NCBI RefSeq assembly: GCF_000172635.2
Contig: NC_018632.1
Location: 2,666,001-2,730,000 of the forward strand
DNA length: 64,000 nt
Source of the DNA: Alteromonas macleodii ATCC 27126
Lineage (GTDB): Bacteria > Pseudomonadota > Gammaproteobacteria > Enterobacterales > Alteromonadaceae
Direction: 5' to 3'
Shown here: one piece after another, positions 1-8,005 of the stretch
How positions within the stretch are numbered: position 1 is the first letter of the stretch
How the letters are laid out: every line of letters starts with the position of its first letter
Made by a program: the position numbers and the translations under genes
Notes under the pieces: generated by a model
What the model saw: the letters and a program-made list of their open reading frames with translations, nothing else
Databases searched by the model: none
Told to the model about the DNA's origin: nothing

Positions 1-351
1 AATCGTAACATTTAGAGGAAAGCTGCTGCTTCCAGACACTAAACGTGCAGAAGTCACGGTCAAATCTTGCTGATAAAAGCCCACTTTCTTAGTTGGGGTT
101 TTAACCGTTACATCAATATTCGTTTTTCCAGAATATGTAGGGTTGTCAGGGTCGATATTTAAGTGAATGTGTTGAAATGTGGGAGCGATTGTTGACGGTA
201 AGCGGTATTCAACATCAGCAAGTGTCTTTTTCGCGGGTGATACGACTGCAGATGCAGTTTGCGCTTCTTGCGCCACTACTGCCGTTGTCGATAGCGATGT
301 GAATGCAAAAACACTCGCAACCACACCAGCTAGTGTAGATAGTTGTTTCAT
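1..351 (-). CDS. Secreted M1-family metallopeptidase, N-terminal part (runs off the left edge)
   Basis: This is the first 117 codons of a minus-strand gene whose 3' part lies outside the window. Translating the reverse complement from the ATG at 351 gives a signal peptide (MKQLSTLAGVVASVFAFTSL..., with cleavage likely after an Ala near residue 27). A segment containing YRLPSTIAPTFQHIHLNIDP and YSGKTNIDVTVKTPT follows. That segment resembles the N-terminal beta domain of M1 aminopeptidases, where a 'P..Y.l.ldpd...ysG...i.v' pattern is typical. The zinc-binding HEXXH region is not in the window, so catalytic competence cannot be judged. No strong Shine-Dalgarno sequence precedes the ATG. The family call is from resemblance only; another secreted beta-rich peptidase is possible. 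Confidence 0.6.
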   Translation of the reverse strand, partial: MKQLSTLAGVVASVFAFTSLSTTAVVAQEAQTASAVVSPAKKTLADVEYRLPSTIAPTFQHIHLNIDPDNPTYSGKTNIDVTVKTPTKKVGFYQQDLTVTSARLVSGSSSFPLNVTI

Positions 352-412
352 TATGGTTTATCCATGTTATGGGAAAATCCCTATATTCATCCATGGGTAA
401 GAATAAATATCA

Positions 413-442
413 AAAAGGGCCTTAGCAATCTAAAGCCCTTTT
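413..442 (-). terminator. Rho-independent terminator of the chemoreceptor gene
   Basis: An 8-bp stem (AAAAGGGC/GCCCTTTT) extends inward after one mismatch. On the minus strand it ends in a short T run. It lies about 135 nt downstream of the chemoreceptor stop and before the M1 peptidase start, so it separates the two transcripts. Confidence 0.6.
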
Positions 443-577
443 GGCATTGGTTCAAATTGTTACTATTCATGTCAACCGCAAGAATTGTGCATTTCAGCGT
501 ACATTGACTCTGGCGATTTATCTTGTTTCTGCTTCGCTGCCTGCTGACAGCCAAATTGATTGAATAAGCCAGCAACT

Positions 578-2497
578 CTAGAAATGGTATCGTCGCAACT
601 GCATTTGCATTTGCTTAACTTGCTGAACTAAGGCTTCACAGTTATCTACCACTTCTTTTGCATAGGTAGTATTGGCATTGCCCACCTGTTGAATACTGCT
701 TACCCCTTTATTCACATCGTTAGCAACTTCTGTTTGTCCTTCAGCCATTGTGGCAGCGTCTCGGTTTAACGTTGTGATGCGTGCAACAGCGTCAAGCGCC
801 TGCTTTAACGAATCGCCAGCATGTTTTGTGGTGTCCACGGTTTTATAGGCGGTTTCTTTATTTTGCTGCATTTTCTCAGAAGCCACGCGGCTACCTTGCT
901 GAAGACGTTCAATCATATTGCGAATTTCTTCCGTGGAAGACTGCGTTCTGCTTGCTAGCGAGCGGACTTCGTCAGCGACAACGGCAAAGCCACGTCCCTG
1001 CTCACCAGCGCGAGCCGCTTCAATAGCTGCATTAAGCGCAAGTAGATTCGTTTGCTCCGCGATATTCCTGATAACTTCCATTACACCGCTAATTTCTTCA
1101 CTTGCCTGAGCCAACTCAGTGATAACCTGTACTGACGCGTCCACATCGCTTGCCTGAGACTGGATGTCTTTAATGGTTTGCGCCAAAACGCTTACGCTGT
1201 TTCGCGTATCTTGATCGGCAGCGTGTGCCGCTTCACTTGAACTGCGAATGGTTGACGACACCGTTTGTGCATTCTGCTGCATTAACGAAATGGCGTTATT
1301 AATTGACTCCGTTTCTCGGCTAAGTTGTGAAACGGTATCTTTGGATTGCAACGCTGTTGCATTTAACCTTTCTGACTTTGCTAGCATGTGGTCGGTGGCT
1401 TCGTCCACACTCTGCAACGTGTCTTGTAACTGGCTAAGAAGCCCATTAAACGCTCTTGCCATGGTGCCAAACTCGTCGCTTCTTGATGCCTGAAAACGGA
1501 ACGTTAAATCTCCCTCACCAGAAGACAAGTTGTTTACTACCCCAATGAATTCTTCAAGTGGCTTGCCAACAATATACTTAACGAGCAACCAAATGGTGAT
1601 CAAAATTCCCACGCTCGCCAATACGATTTTAAGTACAACAACCAACACAGAGCTTCGAACCATAGCCGATTTTTCTGACGTCGACGCCACTAATATAATA
1701 TCGTACCCCCAAGGCGAAAACGGTACCACTTCTACAACCCAGTCATCATTAGGTTGAAGGGCGTCGGCCACCTGCCGATCATTCACATGTGCGGAATGCA
1801 TGCGAATGTTACCTTTTGCATCACGAAGGGCAACAAAGCCTTCTTTTAGCACGTGACTTTGCTTAATGGCTTGCTCTAAGACGTTAAGGTCGGCTGAGTA
1901 TCCCACATACCAGATGCCCACAACGTCACCACTGCTGTTAAACCTTGGCTCGTAACCTGTTAAATAAGGGCTACCCAAAATATCAACCGCACCGTAATAC
2001 GCTTCCTGCTGATTAATCTTTTTGATCGCCTTGCCATCAGGGGCCAACTTAGTGCCAATCGCCCTCTCGCCATTTTTAATGACATTGGTACTCACGCGAA
2101 TATAGTCGTCTCCTGTTTTACTAAAAAGCGTGGCGGTGCCTCCCATTACGCTTGTCAGGTTATCGACCAAATCGAATGTGTTGGCTTGCTCCGCATTGCC
2201 CAACCTTAGCTGCCGAGCCTGCGTATTTTTAACGGTAACAATATCGGTTTGATTGGGTTCACCGATTGCCTCACCTCGTTGTTTAAGCAACGCCATACTG
2301 CTTTTGACGCGTTCAAGCATGATAGAGTCAGTCACAGTAAGAATATTCACTAAACGATCGGCGGTGTTCTTCTTTTGCTCTTGAACAAGGGTTGAAACAT
2401 TTGAGGAAGTGGTGATAACCGTTGCCACGGCAACAATTAAAGCGAACAAAGCGATAACAGCAGAAATAGAAAATAGAAACTTTCTTTGAATGGACAT
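578..2497 (-). CDS. Methyl-accepting chemotaxis protein with Cache sensor
   Basis: A 639-residue inner-membrane chemoreceptor that would signal to CheA/CheW. TM1 is at about residues 8-30. A periplasmic sensor spans about 31-280 and contains [16 protein letters not shown] and [20 protein letters not shown], typical of the single-Cache (Cache_3-Cache_2) sensors of many marine MCPs. TM2 is at about 282-310 and a HAMP linker at 310-360. The cytoplasmic coiled coil has the highly conserved hairpin tip near 481-515 ([20 protein letters not shown]). There is no C-terminal NWETF-type pentapeptide for CheR/CheB tethering. It stands alone, as is usual for dispersed MCP genes. A plausible ribosome-binding site, GAGATGATAA, sits just before the ATG. 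The ligand cannot be predicted. Confidence 0.95.
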   Translation of the reverse strand: MSIQRKFLFSISAVIALFALIVAVATVITTSSNVSTLVQEQKKNTADRLVNILTVTDSIMLERVKSSMALLKQRGEAIGEPNQTDIVTVKNTQARQLRLGNAEQANTFDLVDNLTSVMGGTATLFSKTGDDYIRVSTNVIKNGERAIGTKLAPDGKAIKKINQQEAYYGAVDILGSPYLTGYEPRFNSSGDVVGIWYVGYSADLNVLEQAIKQSHVLKEGFVALRDAKGNIRMHSAHVNDRQVADALQPNDDWVVEVVPFSPWGYDIILVASTSEKSAMVRSSVLVVVLKIVLASVGILITIWLLVKYIVGKPLEEFIGVVNNLSSGEGDLTFRFQASRSDEFGTMARAFNGLLSQLQDTLQSVDEATDHMLAKSERLNATALQSKDTVSQLSRETESINNAISLMQQNAQTVSSTIRSSSEAAHAADQDTRNSVSVLAQTIKDIQSQASDVDASVQVITELAQASEEISGVMEVIRNIAEQTNLLALNAAIEAARAGEQGRGFAVVADEVRSLASRTQSSTEEIRNMIERLQQGSRVASEKMQQNKETAYKTVDTTKHAGDSLKQALDAVARITTLNRDAATMAEGQTEVANDVNKGVSSIQQVGNANTTYAKEVVDNCEALVQQVKQMQMQLRRYHF

Positions 2498-2703
2498 TTA
2501 TCATCTCGATATGTAGACGTTTAATACAAAGCCATTCCGTTGCGCTTTCTAACCTCGGCCTTAAATTTTTTTACCAAACAGCACAACGGCTTGAGGCAGC
2601 AATCCCTTTATATTAATTTAGGCAAAAATTACGTAAGAGCAAATTATCCAAACGTTTATATTTTAAAAAAGTTGTCCAATTAACAACCGATTATCAGTCT
2701 GTG

Positions 2704-2955
2704 CTACTTCATGGTCACCTTTGTGCCAACAATTTTCAGTGCCGGTGCACCTCGAATTAAAGCATTCCTTGCAAACTGTCCGTGACAAGAAGGACATATT
2801 CCTTCTTCATGAGTAAAGTCCTCAACTATTCTCTCTTTAAAGCATTTAACCAACGCGCCTTTGCCGCCTTTTCGATATTTAAATAGCTGGAATTTGCACT
2901 TGGAGCAATAAATTTGCACGGTTCTGACCGGCCCTTTTGCATTAGGTTTTGCCAT
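2704..2955 (-). CDS. Small zinc-ribbon protein, function unknown
   Basis: An 83-residue basic protein with two CxxC knuckles (C17-x2-C20 and C54-x2-C57, the latter as CPSCHGQF) and an extra Cys38. This pattern suggests a single zinc ribbon. The N-terminus (MAKPNAKGPVRTVQIYCSKC) has no signal peptide, so it is probably cytoplasmic and may bind nucleic acid or protein. I do not recognise a named family. It is transcribed divergently from the small PstS-like gene. The 163-bp gap between them holds an inverted repeat and a possible promoter. No catalytic motif is visible. Confidence 0.75.
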   Translation of the reverse strand: MAKPNAKGPVRTVQIYCSKCKFQLFKYRKGGKGALVKCFKERIVEDFTHEEGICPSCHGQFARNALIRGAPALKIVGTKVTMK

Positions 2956-2997
2956 AATTTCTCTTTGTATGTTTTAGGATCCTTCAAATTTCACCTT

Positions 2998-3035
2998 TTG
3001 TCGAAATGCGACAAATTGTAAATCTCGGTTATACT
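2998..3035 (+). promoter_or_regulatory. Inverted repeat overlapping a possible promoter
   Basis: TTGTCG-N5-CGACAA is a perfect 6-bp inverted repeat at 2998-3014. A good -10 hexamer, TATACT, lies at 3030-3035, and a poor -35 candidate falls inside the right arm of the repeat (about 3008-3013). A repressor or activator site controlling the divergent zinc-ribbon and PstS-like genes would fit, but this is inference. Confidence 0.35.
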
Positions 3036-3118
3036 TTCGTGAGGGCGCGTCGCCCTTGGGTACAAACCACTAGCATGCTTGCCTCGATGTTAGCGAGTTA
3101 AGAACGAAGGTAATATCA

Positions 3119-3523
3119 ATGAAGATAGTTGCAGCCCTGTGCTTTTTAATGTCTGCGCCGATTTATGCCGGTACAGCCGTGATAATAAATGCCAACAACA
3201 ATTCTGGGATCGATATCGATACCGTCAAGAAAATATATTTGGGAAAAGTAAAAGCATTTCCCGATGGAAGTCGCGCAATTCCCCTTACCTTCGAACAAGG
3301 TAATAATATCAGAGACGCTTTTAATAATAATGTGCTTGGAAAATCTGAATCACAATACTCTGCATTCTGGTCGAAGCTTGTGTTTACTGGCAGAGGCACA
3401 CCACCTGAAATGATAGCAACTGAGGATGAGATGTTAAATCTCGTCGCGACCAACCCCAATACCATAGGTTTTGTGGATGAAGGTAAAGTTGATGGCACGG
3501 TAAAAGTTGTTGGTACATTTTAG
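3119..3523 (+). CDS. Small exported PstS-like (phosphate-binding-like) protein
   Basis: A 134-residue protein with a clear signal peptide (about residues 1-17, MKIVAALCFLMSAPIYA). The mature part resembles the small PBP-like proteins often annotated as phosphate ABC transporter substrate-binding proteins in Vibrio and Alteromonas. Recognisable elements are IDIDTVKKIYLGKVKAFPDG, then FWSKLVFTGRGTPP, then a C-terminal NTIGFVDEGKVDGTVKVV. Full PstS proteins are about 320-350 residues, so this is a single-lobe miniature. No permease or ATPase genes are adjacent, which argues against a conventional transporter role. A strong terminator follows. Confidence 0.8.
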   Translation: MKIVAALCFLMSAPIYAGTAVIINANNNSGIDIDTVKKIYLGKVKAFPDGSRAIPLTFEQGNNIRDAFNNNVLGKSESQYSAFWSKLVFTGRGTPPEMIATEDEMLNLVATNPNTIGFVDEGKVDGTVKVVGTF

Positions 3524-3588
3524 GGCCTGCTGTTGTTTAATATTCAGCAAAGACCAACAAGCCCTGGTTATTTAAACTAGGAACAATT

Positions 3589-3621
3589 GGCGACGCCTTG
3601 TCTAAATGCGTCGCCCTTTTT
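3589..3621 (+). terminator. Rho-independent terminator after the PstS-like gene
   Basis: A perfect 8-bp GC-rich stem, GGCGACGC/GCGTCGCC, is followed by CTTTTT. It lies 65 nt downstream of the stop codon and just before the convergent LysR gene. Confidence 0.85.
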
Positions 3622-3633
3622 AGGCGTCTAGCT

Positions 3634-4542
3634 TCAATCAGGAAGTGTCGAAAGATAGTTAATGTTTGCAAAAGCCATTATGACATCTTTGGCGAAGTCG
3701 ACCCTAGGATGACGAAGCGCTCCCTTTTTCCACACTAAATAAACATCATTTTCTGGGCCTGGCTTGCCCAGCGCGACCAATTCGCCTTTTGCAATACCTT
3801 CTTTACATAAGTAGTCAGGCAAAACGGAATAACCAATTCCCGCTTTGATAATACTACTTATTGCTCTTATATCGGGGCAAACAGCCGCGACAGGCGACTC
3901 ACACGCGGCATTAAATACCTCCGAAAAGTATCGCCGAACAAGCGGTAACTGTTCATCATACGTCACTACTTTATGTTGGTTGAGTAGCGCTGCCGATATT
4001 TCTCTTTCTCCCAGCAACTTTCCCTGCACACGGTTCATCACTAAGATTAAACGCTCTTTATCCAACTTCTGATATTCATACATCGCGTCAGTTGGCTCAG
4101 AGGCGGTAATGGCAAGCTCCGCTACATCGTTCTCCAACAAATGATAAATATTACTTTTGTTGCCGGTATGGATCACTAAATTCACTTTATCGGCCTGAAG
4201 CAAGTTAGCGAGTGCCGGACCTGCCACCAGACTGAGGTACTCCGCAGGGCCTGCAAGGTGTAACGTGCCGTGATCGGTGGAAGCACGACTGCGAATAGAA
4301 GCCACTTTCTGCTCTAACGTATCAATGTGACTGGCGACCTGCAGCGCCAAGTCATCAGCGATAGCCGTTGGCTCAACGCCTCTCGCTTTTCTTATGAACA
4401 ACTCTTTACCGACAATATTCTCCATAGCTTGTATGTGAGAAGTAACCGCTGGCTGAGACATATGAAGGCGAGCTGCAGCACGCGTAATGTTGCCGCTTCG
4501 ATAAACTTCTACAAAGGTTTTTAACTGTGTCAAGTAAGACAT
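3634..4542 (-). CDS. LysR-family transcriptional regulator
   Basis: A 302-residue LTTR. The N-terminal winged helix-turn-helix (about 1-60) contains NITRAAARLHMSQPAVTSHI, and the effector-binding domain occupies about 90-295. It is divergent from the DJ-1/PfpI, YqhD and ene-reductase genes, with a 108-bp shared gap. By the usual LTTR arrangement it probably controls them. The effector is unknown; an aldehyde or other electrophile would suit the target enzymes. The final residues NINYLSTLPD continue past the usual domain end by only a few amino acids, so the length is normal. Confidence 0.93.
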   Translation of the reverse strand: MSYLTQLKTFVEVYRSGNITRAAARLHMSQPAVTSHIQAMENIVGKELFIRKARGVEPTAIADDLALQVASHIDTLEQKVASIRSRASTDHGTLHLAGPAEYLSLVAGPALANLLQADKVNLVIHTGNKSNIYHLLENDVAELAITASEPTDAMYEYQKLDKERLILVMNRVQGKLLGEREISAALLNQHKVVTYDEQLPLVRRYFSEVFNAACESPVAAVCPDIRAISSIIKAGIGYSVLPDYLCKEGIAKGELVALGKPGPENDVYLVWKKGALRHPRVDFAKDVIMAFANINYLSTLPD

Positions 4543-4554
4543 AATCCCTACCCA

Positions 4555-4588
4555 TCAGATTTTTGATGACTTATCACAATTTATCTGA
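4555..4588. promoter_or_regulatory. Possible LysR-type operator (TCAGAT-N22-ATCTGA)
   Basis: A 6-bp inverted repeat with a 22-nt spacer lies in the gap between the LysR gene and its divergent target. The long spacer makes this a weak match to the T-N11-A LTTR box. It is listed because the position is right. Confidence 0.3.
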
Positions 4589-4650
4589 CTTCTCGATGTA
4601 AGCCAACCTCTCTAAGATACACGCACTTTCTAATGCGACAGGAGCTGCAC

Positions 4651-5517
4651 ATGAAATCAGCATCATCAATTTTATCGCTCGCCATTATTGCGGGTTTATC
4701 ACAGTCGGCCTATGCGGCAGACGTTAAAGCTGCGAATGCCAGTAAAGGCGAAATACTTGTACTACTTTCAAGTGAAAATGTAATGCAGCTTGCAGATGGC
4801 AAAACAGAGCCTACAGGCTATTACCTTAACGAGTTTGGTGTGCCGGCAAAAGCATTGGTAGACGCAGGCTACAAACTGGTATTGGCCACGCCAAAAGGCA
4901 ATGCGCCATCTGTAGATAAAAAGTCAGTAATACCGCAATACTTTGATGGCGGCGAATCGCAAATGCGAGACATTCAAACGTTTGTAGCGTCAATAGAAGG
5001 CATTGATGACACGCTGTCATTGAGCGAAGTGATTGGACAAGGGCTGGAAGAGTTTGAAGGCGTATTCATTCCAGGCGGTCATGCACCGCTTATCGACCTG
5101 GCAAACAATCCTCAAGTGGGTGAAATTTTGTCTCACTTTCACAGTGAAGGAAAACCTACTGCCGCTATCTGCCATGGCCCAATCGCCTTACTTTCTGGGC
5201 AATCTAACCCGCAGGCATTTGAACTGGCATTGAAATCCGGTGAGCAAGCCTCATCTGAGAGTTGGATTTATGATGGCTACAAAATGACAATCTTCTCCAC
5301 ACCGGAAGAGGCCTATTTTGAAAGCACGTTAAACGACGCAACGTTATTGTACTACCCAGCAGACGCCATGGCGCAAGCGGGTGGCAAGATGGAATTCAAA
5401 GGAATGTGGGCGCCCAATGTAGTAGTAGACCGTGAGCTTATTACAGGCCAAAACCCGTTTTCTGATGAACTGTTAGCTGAAAAGCTTTTACAACAGTTAA
5501 ATTCACAATCTAATTAA
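4651..5517 (+). CDS. Exported DJ-1/PfpI-superfamily protein (Hsp31/glyoxalase III-like)
   Basis: A 288-residue protein. I place the start at 4651, not at the upstream in-frame ATG at 4633, because AGGAG lies 6 nt before it and a clean signal peptide follows (residues 1-22, ending AYA). The mature part has the class I glutamine-amidotransferase-like fold of the DJ-1 family. Visible elements are TGYYLNEFGVP with conserved Glu61, the strand GVFIPGGHAPLID, and the nucleophile elbow AAICHGPIAL with Cys174 followed by His175. Relatives in this branch act as chaperones, glyoxalases or deglycases. Export is less common for the family. The gene is 14 bp upstream of the YqhD-like gene, so the two are probably co-transcribed and may act on the same reactive carbonyls. 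Confidence 0.88.
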   Translation: MKSASSILSLAIIAGLSQSAYAADVKAANASKGEILVLLSSENVMQLADGKTEPTGYYLNEFGVPAKALVDAGYKLVLATPKGNAPSVDKKSVIPQYFDGGESQMRDIQTFVASIEGIDDTLSLSEVIGQGLEEFEGVFIPGGHAPLIDLANNPQVGEILSHFHSEGKPTAAICHGPIALLSGQSNPQAFELALKSGEQASSESWIYDGYKMTIFSTPEEAYFESTLNDATLLYYPADAMAQAGGKMEFKGMWAPNVVVDRELITGQNPFSDELLAEKLLQQLNSQSN

Positions 5518-5531
5518 GGACAGGCAACACT

Positions 5532-6686
5532 ATGCTTAATTTTACGTTTAAGAATCAAACCGAAATTCTGTTCGGCAAAGGGCAACTAAGTGAAGTGTCT
5601 TCACGTTTGCCGAAACAAGCAAAAGTCCTCTTCCTCTACGGTGGCGGCTCAATTAAGAAAAATGGTATTTACGATAAAGTAACGACTGCACTAGCAGGTG
5701 CTGAAGTCATTGAATTTCAGGGTGTTGAACCAAACCCAGAATTTGAAACACTGATGAAAGCTGTGAATGTCGCCCGTGAAAATGACGTGAACTTCATTCT
5801 TGCGGTTGGCGGTGGAAGTGTTATTGATGGCGCGAAATTCGTAGCTGCTGCCGTTAATTTTGCAGGCGATCCGTGGGACATACTTGTTAAAGGTGCAGCA
5901 TTTGAAAATCCATTACCTATTGGCGCAGTACTTACTTTACCTGCGACAGGGTCTGAGAGTAACGGTAACTCGGTAGTAAACAGAAAAGAAACGTCGCAAA
6001 AACGCGCGTTTTCTTCTGAAACAGTTCAGCCTGTTTTTGCCGTACTTGATCCTGAGTTCACCTATTCACTTCCACCACGTCAAGTATCGAACGGCGTAGT
6101 TGATGCTTTTGTTCACGTGATTGAGCAATACCTTACCTACCCTGTAAACGCACCGCTTCAAGACCGCTTTGCAGAAGGAATTTTACAAACTTTAGTTCAA
6201 GAAGGTCCTAAAGCGTTAGCGACGCCTGAAGATTACGATGTGCGTGCAAACGTAATGTGGTCAGCAACAATGGCGCTTAACGGATTAATCGGCAAAGGTG
6301 TACCGCAAGACTGGGGCACACATATGATAGGTCACGAACTTACTGCGTTACACGGTTTAGATCACGCCGTGACCTTAGCAATTGTTCTACCGTCGTTAAT
6401 GTTCGTGCAGCGCGACAAAAAGCAGGAAAAAATTCTGCAGCTAGGTGAGCGCGTGTTTGGCATTCAGGAAGATGACAAAGAAAAGGCCATCGACTTAACC
6501 ATAAAAGCGGTTCAGGACTTTTTTGAAACTATGCAGGTTAAAACCCGCCTGTCAGACCACAACATTGAAAAGTCTGCCATTGATGGGCTAATCGAGAACC
6601 TTGAACGCAACGGCTTAACAGCGCTTGGCGAGCATGGTGACATCGATCTTGCTAAAGCCCGTGAAATTCTAACTCTTGCGGCATAA
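5532..6686 (+). CDS. yqhD: NADPH-dependent aldehyde reductase, YqhD-type iron-containing ADH family
   Basis: A 384-residue type III alcohol dehydrogenase, very close in pattern to E. coli YqhD along its whole length. The GGGS cofactor loop (GGGSVIDGAKF, about 94-104) and the metal ligands D191, H195, H264 and H278 are all present at the positions expected from E. coli D194, H198, H267 and H281. Known relatives reduce a broad range of short aldehydes, including products of lipid peroxidation, with NADPH. It follows the exported DJ-1-like gene by 14 bp. A hairpin follows the stop, before the ene-reductase gene. Confidence 0.93.
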   Translation: MLNFTFKNQTEILFGKGQLSEVSSRLPKQAKVLFLYGGGSIKKNGIYDKVTTALAGAEVIEFQGVEPNPEFETLMKAVNVARENDVNFILAVGGGSVIDGAKFVAAAVNFAGDPWDILVKGAAFENPLPIGAVLTLPATGSESNGNSVVNRKETSQKRAFSSETVQPVFAVLDPEFTYSLPPRQVSNGVVDAFVHVIEQYLTYPVNAPLQDRFAEGILQTLVQEGPKALATPEDYDVRANVMWSATMALNGLIGKGVPQDWGTHMIGHELTALHGLDHAVTLAIVLPSLMFVQRDKKQEKILQLGERVFGIQEDDKEKAIDLTIKAVQDFFETMQVKTRLSDHNIEKSAIDGLIENLERNGLTALGEHGDIDLAKAREILTLAA

Positions 6687-6699
6687 CCCCTAGATTTTA

Positions 6700-6725
6700 A
6701 AGCACTCAGCCTTCGCTGAGTGCTT
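6700..6725 (+). terminator. Hairpin between the yqhD-like and ene-reductase genes
   Basis: A perfect 10-bp stem, AAGCACTCAG/CTGAGTGCTT, has a 6-nt loop. The T tail is poor (CTGTGTTTA), so it may only attenuate transcription into the following gene 27 bp away. Confidence 0.6.
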
Positions 6726-6751
6726 CTGTGTTTATTTAAAAAGAGAGAAAT

Positions 6752-7858
6752 ATGACTGCATTATTTGAACAATTTTCGTTAAAAGACGTGACGCTTCGCA
6801 ATCGTATTGCTGTGCCTCCTATGTGCCAATACTCTGCAGAAGATGGGTTTACAAATCAGTGGCATGAAGCAAACTACCAGTCATTTGCCCGAGGCGGTGC
6901 TGGATTGGTTATCGTTGAGGCAACCGCCGTCTCGCCAGAAGGACGCATCACGCCAAATTGCTTAGGTATTTGGAAAGATGAACACGTTAGTGGCTTAAAA
7001 AATGTTGCTGATCGGATAAAAAGCCAAGGCGCTGTTGCTGGAATTCAAATTGCACATGCCGGGCGCAAAGCGAGTGCTAACCGCCCTTGGGAAGGTGATG
7101 ACCACATTCAGCCAAGTGAAGAAAAAGGGTGGCAGCCTATTGGACCTTCGGCAGAAGCCTTTGGGGCACACTTACCTGTTACGCCTACAGAAATGACCAA
7201 AGCCGATATTGAGCGCGTTAAGAGTGACTTTGTGAAAGGTGCCCAGCGCGCGCTTGAAGCTGGATTCGAGTGGCTTGAACTGCATTTTGCCCACGGTTAT
7301 TTGGCTCAAAGCTTTTTCTCGAAGCACGCCAATAAGCGTACCGACGAATACGGCGGTGATGCGCAAGGCCGTGGCCGATTCTTACTTGAAACACTGAGCG
7401 CAGTGCGTGCGGTTTGGCCTGAAAACCTACCGCTTACCGTACGCTTTGGCGTTATCGAATACGATGGTGATGACGAACAGACGTTGAGCGAGTCTATCGA
7501 ACTTGTAAAACAGTTCAAAGAAATTGGTACTGATTTCGTTAGCGTTAGCGTTGGCTTTAACACGCCTGATGCGAATATTCCTTGGGGCCCGGCTTTCCTT
7601 GCTCCAATTGCGAAAAAGGTACGTGATGAAGCCGGGATCCCGGTTGCTACAGCGTGGGGAGTAGACACACCAGAGCTCGCCAACGATACCATTGAAAACC
7701 AACAACTTGACGTTGTTATGGTAGGTAGAATGCATCTTACTAACCCACACTGGTCTTACTTTGCAGCGAAAAAGCTAGGCGTTGAAAAACCATCTTGGGT
7801 AATGCCTGCACCATATGCACACTGGTTGGAGCGTTACGCACCATCAGACGAAAGGTAA
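6752..7858 (+). CDS. Old-yellow-enzyme family NAD(P)H:flavin oxidoreductase, YqjM-like
   Basis: A 368-residue FMN TIM-barrel ene-reductase of the class III, YqjM type. Cys25 (VPPMCQYSA) matches the redox-tuning cysteine of Bacillus YqjM. HAGRKA (102-107) and the substrate-binding pair H178/H181 (ELHFAHGYL) are intact, as is the downstream R.DEYGG motif. The family reduces activated C=C bonds in enals, quinones, maleimides and nitro compounds, and is often induced by electrophiles. It follows yqhD, after a hairpin, in the LysR-linked cluster. An AGAGAG ribosome-binding site precedes the ATG. Confidence 0.93.
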   Translation: MTALFEQFSLKDVTLRNRIAVPPMCQYSAEDGFTNQWHEANYQSFARGGAGLVIVEATAVSPEGRITPNCLGIWKDEHVSGLKNVADRIKSQGAVAGIQIAHAGRKASANRPWEGDDHIQPSEEKGWQPIGPSAEAFGAHLPVTPTEMTKADIERVKSDFVKGAQRALEAGFEWLELHFAHGYLAQSFFSKHANKRTDEYGGDAQGRGRFLLETLSAVRAVWPENLPLTVRFGVIEYDGDDEQTLSESIELVKQFKEIGTDFVSVSVGFNTPDANIPWGPAFLAPIAKKVRDEAGIPVATAWGVDTPELANDTIENQQLDVVMVGRMHLTNPHWSYFAAKKLGVEKPSWVMPAPYAHWLERYAPSDER

Positions 7859-7874
7859 TTATTGACTTTACAGG

Positions 7875-7905
7875 CAGCAGTGTTTTCGAGCACTGCTGTG
7901 TTTTT
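7875..7905 (+). terminator. Rho-independent terminator after the ene-reductase gene
   Basis: Stem CAGCAGTG/CACTGCTG with an 8-nt loop, followed by TGTTTTT. It ends the electrophile-response gene group. Confidence 0.85.
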
Positions 7906-8005
7906 CCTCGTCTTTTGCCAATAACGTATAACGTTGCGTCTCTGCACTTGCTTTTTTCCAAGTTAGGTTTAAGGTTGCTATAAACCTCCTTCAAGATTTG
8001 GAAGA

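Noticed and set aside
387..575. A 62-codon minus-strand open frame between the chemoreceptor and M1 genes
   Set aside because: No ribosome-binding site or recognisable protein, and the terminator hairpin at 413-442 lies within it.
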